Positions 16,801 to 26,225 are shown, counted from the first letter of the stretch. The stretch is DNA of 64,000 bases from BM003 sp963783695 (GCA_963783695.1 CAWAOM010000004.1:417746-481745), one strand, 5' to 3'. Translations and numbers: made by a program. The notes: generated by a model from the letters alone, not told the origin.

Positions 16801-18750
16801 ATGGACCAGTTTTATACCTCGGACGTGCTGGTGGTGGGCGGGGGCCTTGCCGGTGAGCGGTGCGCGGTGGAGGCTGCCGCGGCGGGTCAGAACGTTACGG
16901 TGCTGTCACTGGTGCCGCCACGACGCAGTCACAGTTGTGCCGCCCAGGGCGGCATGCAGGCCGCGCTCGGCAATTGCGTCAAGGCCGAGGGCGACAATGC
17001 GAATTGGCATTTCCTCGATACGGTGCGCGGATCGGACTGGGGAGCGGACCAGGAGGTTGCACGTATTTTTGCGGAGGAGGCGCCCGTGGCAGTGCGCGAA
17101 CTCGCGGCATGGGGCGTGCCGTGGACCCGAGTGCGGCCCGGCAAGAACTCTTATTTCATCAAGGGCAAGCGTGTAGATATTGACGAGCCGGCAGCCAAGG
17201 CCGGTTTGATTATGCACCGGGATTTCGGCGGTACCGCCAAGTGGCGTGCCTGCTATGCAAGTGCCGGAACCGGCCACGCGGTGCTCTATGCGGTGGACAG
17301 CGAGGTCGTCCGACTCGGCATCGACGTTTACGACCGCATGGAAGCGCTCTCGCTGATTCACGACGGTGACCGTTGCTGGGGAGTCGTAGCGCGTTGCCTG
17401 CGAACTGGTGGGCTCACGGTTTTTCTGGCCAAGGCCACCGTAATCGCTACCGGTGGCTACGGACGAATCTACGGCAAATACACGACCAACGCGACGATCA
17501 ACGAGGGTACCGGGGCAATGCTCGCGATGAACACCGGGCAGGTACCTCTCGGCAATATGGAGGCGATCCAGTTTCACCCGACCGGGCTCTGGCCGAGCGG
17601 CATCCTGGTAACTGAAGGTTGTCGTGGCGACGGTGGTTATCTGCTCGACCGGGACAATCACCGCTTTGTGGCGGAACTGGAACCCGAAAAACAGGAACTG
17701 GCAAGCCGTGACGTCGTTTCGCGCCACATGATGCAGAGGATTCGAGACGGCAAAGGCGTAGACAGCAAATTTGGCCCCCATCTCTGGCTTGATCTGCGTC
17801 ACCTCGGCGAGAAGCACCTGAAGACCAAACTCCGTGAAGTATGGGAGATTTGCCGTGACTTCGTCGGCATCAATCCGGCGCAGGAGATGATCCCGGTGCG
17901 GCCGACTCAGCACTATTCAATGGGCGGCGTGCGAGTCAACAAGGACGGTCATGCATATAACATGCGTGGTCTCTTCGCGTCTGGCGAAGCTGCCTGTTGG
18001 GACATGCACGGGTTCAATCGACTGGGTGGCAACAGTCTGGCGGAGACCATCGTTGCCGGTCGCATTGTCGGTGAACGGGCGGCAGCGTACGCCGCGCGCC
18101 AGTCTCTGGACGTAAGTACCGGGCTGGTCGAGCGTTTCGTAAAGGTACAGAGCGACCGCATCGCAATGTGGATCGGCCGGCAGGGGTCCGGCCCCAGCAT
18201 CTACGGTATCCGCGATGCTTTGGGTGAGATCATGATGGACAAGGTCGGTATTTTCCGGACCGGGAACGAACTTGAGCAGGCGGTGGACGAACTGAAGGGC
18301 TTGCTGCTGGAGATCGAAAGCGCGACGTTGCGTTCCAGGGTGCCAGGCGCGAATCCGGAACTCACGTTTGCGTTGCGACTGGAAAGCATGTTGAAGCTTG
18401 GCCTGATCACTGCGATGGGCGCGCTGGCACGGACCGAGAGCCGGGGCGCACATTGCCGCACCGATTGTCCGCAGAGAGACGATACGCGCTGGTTGAACCG
18501 GACCCTGGCGCGGTGGCCGGTTGGCGCCGCAATGCCGACGTTGTCCTACGAGCCGGTGGGGCTGCTTGACCTGCCTCCCGGCGAACGGGGGTATGGCGGT
18601 GCGACCAGCGTCTCGATGGAGCAGTCGCTCGAGGAGTACAACCAGGGCGTCGAGAAAGCCCAGCGCGAAGCCGGGCGGCTGGAAACCAGCGAGCCGATGG
18701 GATCCCGAATCCAGTGGGGTGCCTGGCAACAAGCCGACCCCTCAGCCTAG
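16801..18750 (+). CDS. frdA: Fumarate reductase/succinate dehydrogenase flavoprotein subunit
   Basis: 649 residues from the ATG of MDQFYTSDVLVVGGGLAGE; the frame is open upstream inside frdC but the family begins here. The FAD dinucleotide fold is at the N-terminus and H44 in RRSHSCAAQGG is the expected covalent FAD attachment site. QFHPTGLWPSG, EGCRGDGGYLLD and the HGFNRLGGNSLAETIVAGR capping/active-site motifs are intact. It carries the dicarboxylate site of the complex on the cytoplasmic face and lies between the membrane anchor and iron-sulfur subunit genes. Confidence 0.93.
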   Translation: MDQFYTSDVLVVGGGLAGERCAVEAAAAGQNVTVLSLVPPRRSHSCAAQGGMQAALGNCVKAEGDNANWHFLDTVRGSDWGADQEVARIFAEEAPVAVRELAAWGVPWTRVRPGKNSYFIKGKRVDIDEPAAKAGLIMHRDFGGTAKWRACYASAGTGHAVLYAVDSEVVRLGIDVYDRMEALSLIHDGDRCWGVVARCLRTGGLTVFLAKATVIATGGYGRIYGKYTTNATINEGTGAMLAMNTGQVPLGNMEAIQFHPTGLWPSGILVTEGCRGDGGYLLDRDNHRFVAELEPEKQELASRDVVSRHMMQRIRDGKGVDSKFGPHLWLDLRHLGEKHLKTKLREVWEICRDFVGINPAQEMIPVRPTQHYSMGGVRVNKDGHAYNMRGLFASGEAACWDMHGFNRLGGNSLAETIVAGRIVGERAAAYAARQSLDVSTGLVERFVKVQSDRIAMWIGRQGSGPSIYGIRDALGEIMMDKVGIFRTGNELEQAVDELKGLLLEIESATLRSRVPGANPELTFALRLESMLKLGLITAMGALARTESRGAHCRTDCPQRDDTRWLNRTLARWPVGAAMPTLSYEPVGLLDLPPGERGYGGATSVSMEQSLEEYNQGVEKAQREAGRLETSEPMGSRIQWGAWQQADPSA

Positions 18751-18759
18751 GAGTATTCA

Positions 18760-19518
18760 GTGGCCGACACGCAAAACAAGGCACGTACGCTCAAGTTCGA
18801 TATTTTCCGTTACAACCCGGCGGAGCCGGATGTCGCGCCGAAAATGCAGCGGTTCGAACTGGCAGAGGCGCCGTATATGTCGCTCTATATTGCGCTCAAT
18901 GAACTTCGTGAGCAGCAGGATCCCAGTCTCCAGTTCGATTTCTCGTGCCGCTCCGCGGTTTGCGGTTCCTGCGGCATGATGGTGAACGGGCGGCCGACGC
19001 TGGCCTGTCAAACACTCACGGCCGATCTGCCGGAGACCATCGCACTGCATCCGTTGCCGACTTTCGAGCTCATTGGCGACCTGTCGGTGGACACCGGGCG
19101 CTGGTTCCGGCGCATGGTCGAACAGGTCCATGGCTGGATCGAGCGGCAGGATGCTTTCGACCCCGCGGCGGAAGAGGAGCGCATGGACGATGCCACCGCC
19201 GAGGCAATCTACGAGCGTGATCGTTGCATCGAATGCGGGTGTTGTGTCGCCGGTTGCGGTGTTGCGAACGTACGTCCCGATTTTCTCGGCGCGGCCGGCC
19301 TGAACCGAATCGCGCGTTTCATGATGGATCCTCGCGACAAACGCCCGAAACCGGGCTGGTTCGAGGTGGTGTCCGATGCCGACGGCGTGTTTGGGTGTAT
19401 CGGGCTGATGGCATGCGACGATCTGTGCCCCAAGGATCTGCCGCTGCTCGACGTTTACGGATATTTGCGGCGAAAAGCCCTGGCCAGCGCGCTCACCGCA
19501 AATGAGAAAACTGCTTAG
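18760..19518 (+). CDS. frdB: Fumarate reductase/succinate dehydrogenase iron-sulfur subunit
   Basis: 252 residues, GTG start. The N-terminal plant-type [2Fe-2S] ferredoxin domain has SCRSAVCGSCGMMVNGRPTLAC; the C-terminal domain carries the [4Fe-4S] motif RCIECGCCVAGCG and the [3Fe-4S] region GCIGLMACDDLCPKDLP. It relays electrons from the flavin of FrdA to the haems of FrdC. It ends the three-gene unit. Confidence 0.94.
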   Translation: MADTQNKARTLKFDIFRYNPAEPDVAPKMQRFELAEAPYMSLYIALNELREQQDPSLQFDFSCRSAVCGSCGMMVNGRPTLACQTLTADLPETIALHPLPTFELIGDLSVDTGRWFRRMVEQVHGWIERQDAFDPAAEEERMDDATAEAIYERDRCIECGCCVAGCGVANVRPDFLGAAGLNRIARFMMDPRDKRPKPGWFEVVSDADGVFGCIGLMACDDLCPKDLPLLDVYGYLRRKALASALTANEKTA

Positions 19519-19599
19519 ATGAGTCGACCGGTTCGGCGCGTCCGAGCCGCGCAGGCCTGTTTTTATAGCTAATGCGCTGATGACGCTGCGAGGGCTTGT

Positions 19600-20301
19600 T
19601 CAACGGTGGTCGTCGACCCGGGCGACAGGAAAGGTCATCGTAAAGTCCGGTACCTGCAAGCAGGTCAGTACTGTACCCCGCGTAAGATCGGGAAACACGT
19701 CCGGGTCAATGGCGCATTCGGCCATTTTTGCCGGGCCGGCGCGGCCTGACGCTTCTGGTGTAAAAACGAATTCGCGCCCGCGCCATGACTGTACCAGCGT
19801 GCACATCGAGGCGGGCAGTATCCGGGTGGAGATCGGCAAGCTGAAGCCCCACGGTCTGAAACTCATACTTGCGAAAGTATGACCGTTGAGGGCAACGCGA
19901 AATTCGTCACAGCCACGACCCGTGGTGTCGTAGTGGACATCGAAATCCGCAAGCTCCTTTGGAATGCCCCAATTGTCACGCCCGTTGCTGACGCTCGCCG
20001 CGGTTGATACGAAAATCCGGCTGATGGTCCAGCGCCATTCCCCGCCCGTGGTTGCGACCCGCCCCGGGATGAACAGCAGTTCCTGGTATGGACCGACCGG
20101 CGAGTCGGTGTAGTCCACCAGCATCATGTACGCGATACGGCCGCGGCGGCCGCGCTCCCGAGCCGATTCGAGAAAACAGTCGTTGTCCAGATAATCGGGA
20201 TCGCAGCGAATGGCTGCGATATAGCCGCAGCCGGAAAGCGTCCAGGGAGCTGGCGCTCGCGCTACGTTAGCGCTCCTGTTTGCAGATTGAGCATTGGCCA
20301 T
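19600..20301 (-). CDS. Acetoacetate decarboxylase family protein
   Basis: 233 residues with the ADC-fold signatures LLFIPGR, NWGIPKELADF and FRPWGFSLPI. The lysine of GIPKE is at the position expected for the Schiff-base lysine region of acetoacetate decarboxylase. Members in catabolic clusters are often decarboxylases or aldolase-dehydratases acting on small keto acids; the substrate here is unknown. The reading frame appears intact. It lies 60 bases downstream of a broken alpha/beta hydrolase gene on the same strand and opens the catabolic region. Confidence 0.75.
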   Translation of the reverse strand: MANAQSANRSANVARAPAPWTLSGCGYIAAIRCDPDYLDNDCFLESARERGRRGRIAYMMLVDYTDSPVGPYQELLFIPGRVATTGGEWRWTISRIFVSTAASVSNGRDNWGIPKELADFDVHYDTTGRGCDEFRVALNGHTFASMSFRPWGFSLPISTRILPASMCTLVQSWRGREFVFTPEASGRAGPAKMAECAIDPDVFPDLTRGTVLTCLQVPDFTMTFPVARVDDHR

Positions 20302-20361
20302 AATGTCGTTGCCGCCATGTTGTTGTCAGGGTCATTGTGCCGAAGGACTGTCGTCCGCTAA

Positions 20362-21180
20362 TTACTGCTCCCGCAGAAAGTCGCTTACCAGCCGGGTGAA
20401 GCGATCCGCATGCTCGATCTGGGTCCAGTGGACGCATTCACCGAAGACGTGCAATTGCGAACGCGGGATCAGCCGGTGCAAGCGCAGGCTGCTTTCCAGC
20501 GGGATTACCCGGTCGTAGCGTCCATGCACGATCAGGGTCTGGTGGCCGATCGCTGCAACATCCGCTTCGGACTGGGCGAGGCTGCGAATACCATTCTGGC
20601 GCGGCGCCGGGAACATCCGGCCATAGCTTTGCTGCACACCGTCCCTCGCGCTCGCCTGGTAACGCATCTGCACCAGGTCCTCGGATATCAGATGCCGGTC
20701 CCAGGCAAACAGATGCATCAGCGCGCATATTTTCGAGCGATGGCTGATAGCCCCATACCGCATCCAGGCCTGGCTTTAGTGCAAAGTCGAGCCCCGGCGC
20801 GCCCATCAGCACCAGTCTGTCGACCCGTTGCGGGTGATTGACTGCCAGCGCCAGTGCCAGCGCTCCGCCGAACGAGTTGCCGACCACGGATACCTGCTCC
20901 AGATCGAGCGCATCGAGAAACGCAACGAGATGACGCTGCCAGATCGCAAGGTCATAGCGGTCATCGGCGGTCTTGTCGGTGTAGCCGAGCCCGGTGATGT
21001 CGGGCGCAAGGACGCGGAAATGCCGGGCCAGTTCGCCCATGCTGTGACGCCTGGCCCCGAGCCGTGAATCAACACGACCGGTTTGCCGTTGCCGGCATCG
21101 TGATAGTTTGTGCTGAGCCCGCCGGTGTCGACGCTTATGCCGATTTCCGGGTTGATTTCCGGGCTTGTAGTCTCGGCCAT
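20362..21180 (-). pseudogene. Alpha/beta hydrolase of the meta-cleavage product hydrolase type, twice frameshifted
   Basis: Three reading frames are needed to read one hydrolase. Frame one (from 21180) gives MAETTSPEINPEIGISV and HGSGPGVTAWANW. Frame two gives LARHFRVLAPDITGLGYTD, the nucleophile elbow GNSFGGA and YQPSLENMR. Frame three gives LMHLFAWDRHL, the acid HGRYDRVIP and the histidine VHWTQIEH. The breaks lie near 21035 (an out-of-frame deletion after VTA) and near 20724 (a single missing base). The catalytic Ser, Asp and His are all still encoded, so decay may be recent. Family members (DmpD, BphD, HsaD) hydrolyse ring-fission products of aromatic or steroid degradation. A sequencing error at two places is the alternative. 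Confidence 0.82.
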
Positions 21181-21256
21181 TGGAGCTCCGGTGTTATCGT
21201 CGAAAATCAGGAATCCGCGGCGCCGGGTGCCGCGGCCAGACTGCAGAGTTGACACT

Positions 21257-22255
21257 ATGAAACTGGTTACGTTCAAGAGGGATGGCGGAAAAGCGCGGGT
21301 AGGCGCGCTCGCCGGAGACGATACCGTCCTCGATCTCCAGGCGGCGAACGAGTTGCTTTCGCGGCGCCCGGTTGCTTCGCTCGACAGCATGCAGGCGTTG
21401 ATCGAGTCCGGCGAGGCGGGCCTCGACAACGCGCGCCGGCTGGAGGAATCGGCGCCCGTGGCGGCTCGTTTTGCGTTGGCGGAATGCCGATTGCTGGCAC
21501 CATTGCCATGCCCGGCGCAGATTCGCGACTTTCTCGCCTTCGAGCAGCATTTCAAACAGGCGTTCGATGCGGCACTACGGATGCGAGCGCAGAGCAAGCC
21601 GAATCCCGATGCGGCACTGGCCGAATTGCGCGATAAGGGCGGCTGGGCGATTCCGCCAGTTTGGTACCAGCAGCCGATCTACTACAAGGCAAACCGTTTT
21701 GCGATTAGCGGGCCTGACGACGATGTCGTCTGGCCGGCTTATTCACGGGTGATGGATTACGAACTCGAACTTGCCGCTGTCATTGGTGAAAAGGGCGTTG
21801 ATATTTTCGAGGATAACGCATTGAGGCATATCTTCGGGTATTCGATTTTTAACGATTTTAGCGCGCGCGACGCGCAATCGGTTGAAATGGCCGGGCGGCT
21901 GGGCCCGGCCAAGGGCAAGGATTTCGACGGCGCTAATGCGTTTGGTCCCTGTATCGTTACCCGCGACGAGATCACCGATCCGTATTCGCTGCAGATGTCG
22001 GCAAGGGTCAACGGGGAGGAGTGGTCACGCAACAACTCATCGACAATGGACTGGCGGTTTGAACAGTGCATTGCTCACGTAAGCCGCGGTGAAACGCTTT
22101 ATCCTGGAGAGATACTGGGATCCGGAACGATCGGCGGCGGTTGTGGCCTGGAGCAGTTGCGGTTTCTCGCCCATGGCGATGTCGTCGAACTCGAGGTGGA
22201 GGGAATAGGTGTGCTGCGGAACCGGGTACTCAGCAGCACAGAGGTTGCGAAGTAG
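21257..22255 (+). CDS. Fumarylacetoacetate hydrolase family protein
   Basis: 332 residues from the ATG of MKLVTFKRDGGKARVGAL. The C-terminal two thirds is the FAH fold with MDYELELAAVIGEKG, GYSIFNDFSARDAQ, DGANAFGPCIVTRDEI and GEILGSGTIGGGCG, the metal-binding acidic residues being in place. Family members hydrolyse, decarboxylate or isomerise beta-diketo or hydroxylated dienoate intermediates of aromatic breakdown. It diverges from the broken hydrolase at 21180; both classes act after ring cleavage. The precise reaction cannot be assigned. Confidence 0.87.
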   Translation: MKLVTFKRDGGKARVGALAGDDTVLDLQAANELLSRRPVASLDSMQALIESGEAGLDNARRLEESAPVAARFALAECRLLAPLPCPAQIRDFLAFEQHFKQAFDAALRMRAQSKPNPDAALAELRDKGGWAIPPVWYQQPIYYKANRFAISGPDDDVVWPAYSRVMDYELELAAVIGEKGVDIFEDNALRHIFGYSIFNDFSARDAQSVEMAGRLGPAKGKDFDGANAFGPCIVTRDEITDPYSLQMSARVNGEEWSRNNSSTMDWRFEQCIAHVSRGETLYPGEILGSGTIGGGCGLEQLRFLAHGDVVELEVEGIGVLRNRVLSSTEVAK

Positions 22256-22297
22256 CCGACAGGGTAGCGGTGTTTTTTCCCTTGCGCCGACCGGTTC

Positions 22298-22543
22298 TCA
22301 AGCGCGGACGAGCAAAATCGTCGAGCCGGTTCGATGCCAGAGCTTGAAGCTGCCGACTTCGGGCAATTCGTCGAGGTGGGCGGCATACAGTTAGGAATTC
22401 TTCCACAGGTATTCGTGTTCGAAGGCGAGAAATTGGCGGTCTACGTAGCGGCCGCCGGGCAGCACCGGCAACTCCGGGAATCCCTCTCGCGGCCCGCTCG
22501 GACTCCATCCGGCCTTGTATCGCTCGATGGTCTGTGCGTCCAT
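22298..22543 (-). pseudogene. Rieske-type ring-hydroxylating oxygenase alpha subunit, N-terminal remnant
   Basis: Read on the minus strand from an ATG at 22543: MDAQTIERYKAGW, then RYVDRQFLAFEHEYLWKNS, a TAA stop (22391-22393), then LYAAHLDELPEVGSF and RTGSTILLVRA, then TGA. This is the N-terminal helix and first strands of a Rieske non-haem iron oxygenase alpha subunit, where an aromatic residue, normally W, stands at the TAA. The sequence stops just before the Rieske CxH...CxxH cluster, and nothing of the catalytic domain remains. A GAGGCAGG element precedes the ATG. The short fragment makes the family call good but not certain. Confidence 0.72.
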
Positions 22544-22646
22544 ACCTGCCTCTGACGTGAGTCAAAACGACGCGATGCAGCGGTCGCACCGGCGTCTCGG
22601 AATTGGGTGGGGAGGAGCAATTTATGGGACGGGCGGACTTCAAAAG

Positions 22647-22664
22647 AAACAAGCTTGACTGTTT
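22647..22664. promoter_or_regulatory. Candidate operator, copy A of an 18-bp palindromic motif
   Basis: AAACAAGCTTGACTGTTT matches 15 of 18 positions of the perfect palindrome found at 33865 and is followed by a run of seven T. It stands between the Rieske oxygenase remnant (minus strand) and the glutamate dehydrogenase gene (plus strand). The rest of the 22544-22884 interval shows no further gene. Confidence 0.5.
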
Positions 22665-22884
22665 TTTTGATGACCGCTGCTACCCTTGGAAAGCGTCAGC
22701 CTGGCCTCGCCGCCATTCGGAAATTGCCGATACCATGTGCTGTTGCGGATTGATTAGGATGAATATTCGGTGTTGTGCCCGCGCCTGATCGCCCGACGTT
22801 GCCGTTTGTCGAGGCGCGACGGACGATGGACCGTCCGAATGGTATTTGCGTTGAACCACTTCTAACTCTGAGCGGGAGAAAATC

Positions 22885-24165
22885 ATGCTTGAGGAGAGCC
22901 GGTACTATTTCAGCAAGGCGGCAGACGTGCTCGAATTGTCCGATCGGATTCGACAGATTCTGCTGACCCCGATGCGGGTCGTAAAAGTAGAGCTGGTGAC
23001 CGAAGCGGACGACGGTTCTTTGCTCCATCACCTGGGATTCCGTGTGCAGCACAATCGGGCGCGCGGGCCAATGAAGGGCGGTCTGCGTTACCACCCCACG
23101 GTCGATGAGGATCACGCGGTCGCCCTCGCCAGCCTGATGACCTGGAAGACCGCGGTCGTGGATATTCCTTACGGAGGCGCGAAGGGTGGAATCAACTGCG
23201 ACCCGAGCCAGATGAGCCAGTCCGAGGTCGACGGCGTCACCCGCAGTTTCGTCGGCCAAATCAAGGACGTGATTGGCCCTACCGTCGACATTCCGGCTCC
23301 GGACGTCAACACCAACGCCGAGATCATGGGCTGGATCATGGATGAGTACTCGAAGTATGAGGGGTTTTCTCCGGCCGTCGTTACCGGCAAGCCGCTGCAT
23401 CTGTTCGGATCGGAAGGGCGCGAGGGCGCGACGGGTCGTGGCGTGATGGTGTCGTTGGCAGAGACCTTGAAGACGCTTGACAGGTCGTTTGACGGTCTCA
23501 CGGTGGCGATCCAGGGATTCGGCAATGTCGGTAGTCATGCGGCTTTGCTGATAGCCGAACGCGGCGCGAAAATCGTTGCCGTGGCCGATCACCTGGGCGG
23601 TGTTGCCAACCCGGCGGGTCTGGATGTCCCGGCGCTCGCCGAATGGGCGAATGCGCATCAAACCGTGAAGGGATTCGCCGGCGGCGACGCATTTACCAAC
23701 ACCGATATCATCGCCTGGGATTGCGACGTTCTGATTCCGGCGGCACTGGAGGATGCTATCACCGAAGCCAATGTGGCCGACGTTCGCGCCAGCATCATAA
23801 TCGAGGGCGCTAACGGGCCGACGTCACCCGCAGCGGACGAGGCTCTGTATCAGCGCGGTGTCCTCGTCGTTCCCGATATTCTGGCCAATGCAGGAGGTGT
23901 TACCGCCAGTTACTTCGAGTGGGTGCAAAACATCCAGCAATTCCGTTGGGAACTGGAGCGGGTAAATTCCGAGCTCGACAAAATCATGTGCAAGGCTTTT
24001 GCGGCGGTCAGCGCAACCGCGTCAGAATTTAGTGTCGATATGCGGACCGCGGCCTTCATACTGGCGATTCAGCGGGTCGGGAAAGCCGCGCTGGCGCGAG
24101 TTCACCTGCGCAACAGAATTGAGCTGCAGCCCGGTTTCGTGTCCTCACCGAAAGTGCCGCAGTGA
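22885..24165 (+). CDS. Glutamate dehydrogenase (Glu/Leu/Phe/Val dehydrogenase family)
   Basis: 426 residues, ATG preceded by GGGAG. The substrate-site lysines fall at K64 (GPMKGGLRYHP), K88 (MTWKTAVVDIPYGG) and K100 (GGAKGGI), the 24 and 12 residue spacing of hexameric glutamate dehydrogenases. PAPDVNTNAEIMGWIMDEY and the NAD(P)-binding FGNVGSHAA follow. It catalyses reversible deamination of glutamate to 2-oxoglutarate. It is the intact housekeeping-like gene in a decayed neighbourhood; two GST-like genes follow on the same strand. Confidence 0.92.
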   Translation: MLEESRYYFSKAADVLELSDRIRQILLTPMRVVKVELVTEADDGSLLHHLGFRVQHNRARGPMKGGLRYHPTVDEDHAVALASLMTWKTAVVDIPYGGAKGGINCDPSQMSQSEVDGVTRSFVGQIKDVIGPTVDIPAPDVNTNAEIMGWIMDEYSKYEGFSPAVVTGKPLHLFGSEGREGATGRGVMVSLAETLKTLDRSFDGLTVAIQGFGNVGSHAALLIAERGAKIVAVADHLGGVANPAGLDVPALAEWANAHQTVKGFAGGDAFTNTDIIAWDCDVLIPAALEDAITEANVADVRASIIIEGANGPTSPAADEALYQRGVLVVPDILANAGGVTASYFEWVQNIQQFRWELERVNSELDKIMCKAFAAVSATASEFSVDMRTAAFILAIQRVGKAALARVHLRNRIELQPGFVSSPKVPQ

Positions 24166-24196
24166 CCGACTAACCAGAACATAAGGAAACGCGCCA

Positions 24197-25111
24197 ATGA
24201 GCCAGTTCATTTTGCATCACTTCGACATCTCTCCTTTTGCCGAGAAAGCGCGCAAGGTATTTGGCCTCAAGAGTATCGAGTGGCAATCGGTGCAGATCCC
24301 CATGATCATGCCGAAACCCGCGTTGATGCCCCTGACCGGAGGCTACCGCAAGACGCCGGTGCTGCAGATTGGCGCCGATATTTTCTGTGATTCGCGGCGA
24401 ATCCTGCGTGAGATCGATCTGCGGGTTCCCACGCCGACGTTGTTCCCCAGCGGCAACGAAGGCCTTGTGTGGGCATTGTCGGAATGGAGCGACAAGGCAT
24501 TTTTCGAGTCTGGCGCGGCGCTGTCGATGGGGGTCAACGCGGACATTCCCGAAGATGTGTTGAAAGACCGCATGGCCTTTTTCAATTTCATGGATTTCGA
24601 TCGTCTCGACCAGGACATTCCTCATCTTTATTCACAGTTACGCGGACATGCTGACCTGGTGGATCGGCAATTGGCGGATGGCCGCCGTTTCGTGCTGGGC
24701 GACGAGCCAGGGTTGGCGGACATCAATGCATGGTTCGTCATCTGGATGGCGCGGGCCAACGTACCGCCGGTCGAAGACATGTTTGCGCCGTTTCTTTCGA
24801 TGCATGCCTGGGAGGAGCGGATGCGGGAGATGGGCGAGGGGGAACGGCATGAACTCGATCCCGAGGCTGCCCTCGATATTGCCCGCGACGCCGAACCCAG
24901 CCATGGCGAGGGCATCGACCCGGACGATCCACTCGGGCTGCGCGCTGGCGAGCGGGTATCCGTGACTCCCGATGACTACGGCAAGATACCGGTCTCCGGG
25001 CAGCTGATGACGCTTTCACTTAACGAGATTGCGATCCGTCGCACCGATGCACGAGTGGGTGAGATCACGGTGCATTTCCCGCGGATCGGCTATCGCGTGG
25101 AACGTGCCTGA
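24197..25111 (+). CDS. Glutathione S-transferase-like protein, paralogue 1
   Basis: 304 residues. The N-terminal thioredoxin-fold GST domain starts MSQFILHHFDISPFAEKAR and contains GGYRKTPVLQIGADIFCDS; an all-helical C-domain ends near residue 230 (GDEPGLADINAWF). A further C-terminal segment from about 243 (DDPLGL) to the end is not part of a standard GST and finishes ITVHFPRIGYRV. A close paralogue with the same architecture follows. Substrate unknown; GSTs of this kind occur in detoxification and ether-bond or dehalogenation steps of catabolic clusters. Confidence 0.82.
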   Translation: MSQFILHHFDISPFAEKARKVFGLKSIEWQSVQIPMIMPKPALMPLTGGYRKTPVLQIGADIFCDSRRILREIDLRVPTPTLFPSGNEGLVWALSEWSDKAFFESGAALSMGVNADIPEDVLKDRMAFFNFMDFDRLDQDIPHLYSQLRGHADLVDRQLADGRRFVLGDEPGLADINAWFVIWMARANVPPVEDMFAPFLSMHAWEERMREMGEGERHELDPEAALDIARDAEPSHGEGIDPDDPLGLRAGERVSVTPDDYGKIPVSGQLMTLSLNEIAIRRTDARVGEITVHFPRIGYRVERA

Positions 25112-25307
25112 GCGGCTTGTAAAGGCGGCCGCCCGTTGCCACCAGGCGTCACCCGGGTATTGCGACCGGCCGTGCAGCGCGGTTTTAAACTTGGAAACGA
25201 ACGTCTGATGGATCTTGAAGGATACGATTTCATGTACGGTCAGGCCGCATCGGTTGTGGAGGACCGCAGGCAATCACACGAGACCTCGGGCGACGGAGAC
25301 TGACCCA

Positions 25308-26225
25308 ATGACCGATCTGATTCTGCATCACTACGACGCCTCGCCGTTCACCCAGAAAGCGTTGCGGATGTTCGGGCTGAAAAAGCTCGCGTGGCGTTCG
25401 GTCGAGACGCCGATGATAATGCCGAAACCCGATCTGACCCGGTTGACCGGCGGCTACCGTGGCACGCCGGTATTACAGGCCGGCGCGGATGTCTATATTG
25501 ACTCCCAACTGATTGCGCGCGAGCTCGAGCGGCGCCATCCGCGGCCGACATTGTTCCCGTCTGACAACCCTGGTCTCGATTATGCGCTGGTGAAGTGGGG
25601 CGACAATTTTTTCCAGGCAGGTCTGGAAATGGCGATCAATCTCGTGGGACCGTCCTGGGAAACCGCTTTCGCCGCCGACCGGGAGGCGCTTTTCGATCAC
25701 CTGAGCTTTGCCCGGATCAGCGAGGATGCGAGTCACGCGATTACCCAGTTGCGGGCGCATTGCGCTCTGCTCGAGGATCAGCTGGCCGACGGCCGTGCCT
25801 TTCTGAGTGGCGACGAGCCGGGACTGGTCGATATCCAGGCGTTCAGCGTACCGTGGTTTGCGCGGGCGGCGATGCCGGTCACCGAGAAATTGCTGGCAAG
25901 GTTTGTTTCGCTGCCGCCATGGGAGGCACGCGTAGCTGCCCTCGGCGAAGGCGTCAGAACGGATATCACCGCCGACGTGGCGCTGGCGGAGGCGAGACTG
26001 GGCCAGCCTGATTTGTCCACGAACATTGATGCGGAAGATCCGCTCGGTCTGCAGCCGCTGGCAAAGGTGGCGATCGAGCCCGCCGATTTCTCGCGGCGTG
26101 GAGTCGTCGAAGGAGAACTGCTCCGCCTTACTCCGCTCACTATTGCGGTACTGCGACGGGATAGCGAGTTGGGCGACATTGTCGTTCACTTCCCGCGTCT
26201 GGGTTACCGGGTTTCACCGCTATAG
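25308..26225 (+). CDS. Glutathione S-transferase-like protein, paralogue 2
   Basis: 305 residues from the ATG of MTDLILHHYDASPFTQKAL; the frame is open upstream but the paralogue alignment fixes this start. Domain layout matches the preceding gene: GST N-domain (GGYRGTPVLQAGADVYIDS), helical domain (GDEPGLVDIQAFSV), and the extra C-terminal segment from about 243 (EDPLGL) to VVHFPRLGYRV. The two genes are separated by about 200 bases and are clearly a tandem duplication that has since diverged. Confidence 0.82.
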   Translation: MTDLILHHYDASPFTQKALRMFGLKKLAWRSVETPMIMPKPDLTRLTGGYRGTPVLQAGADVYIDSQLIARELERRHPRPTLFPSDNPGLDYALVKWGDNFFQAGLEMAINLVGPSWETAFAADREALFDHLSFARISEDASHAITQLRAHCALLEDQLADGRAFLSGDEPGLVDIQAFSVPWFARAAMPVTEKLLARFVSLPPWEARVAALGEGVRTDITADVALAEARLGQPDLSTNIDAEDPLGLQPLAKVAIEPADFSRRGVVEGELLRLTPLTIAVLRRDSELGDIVVHFPRLGYRVSPL

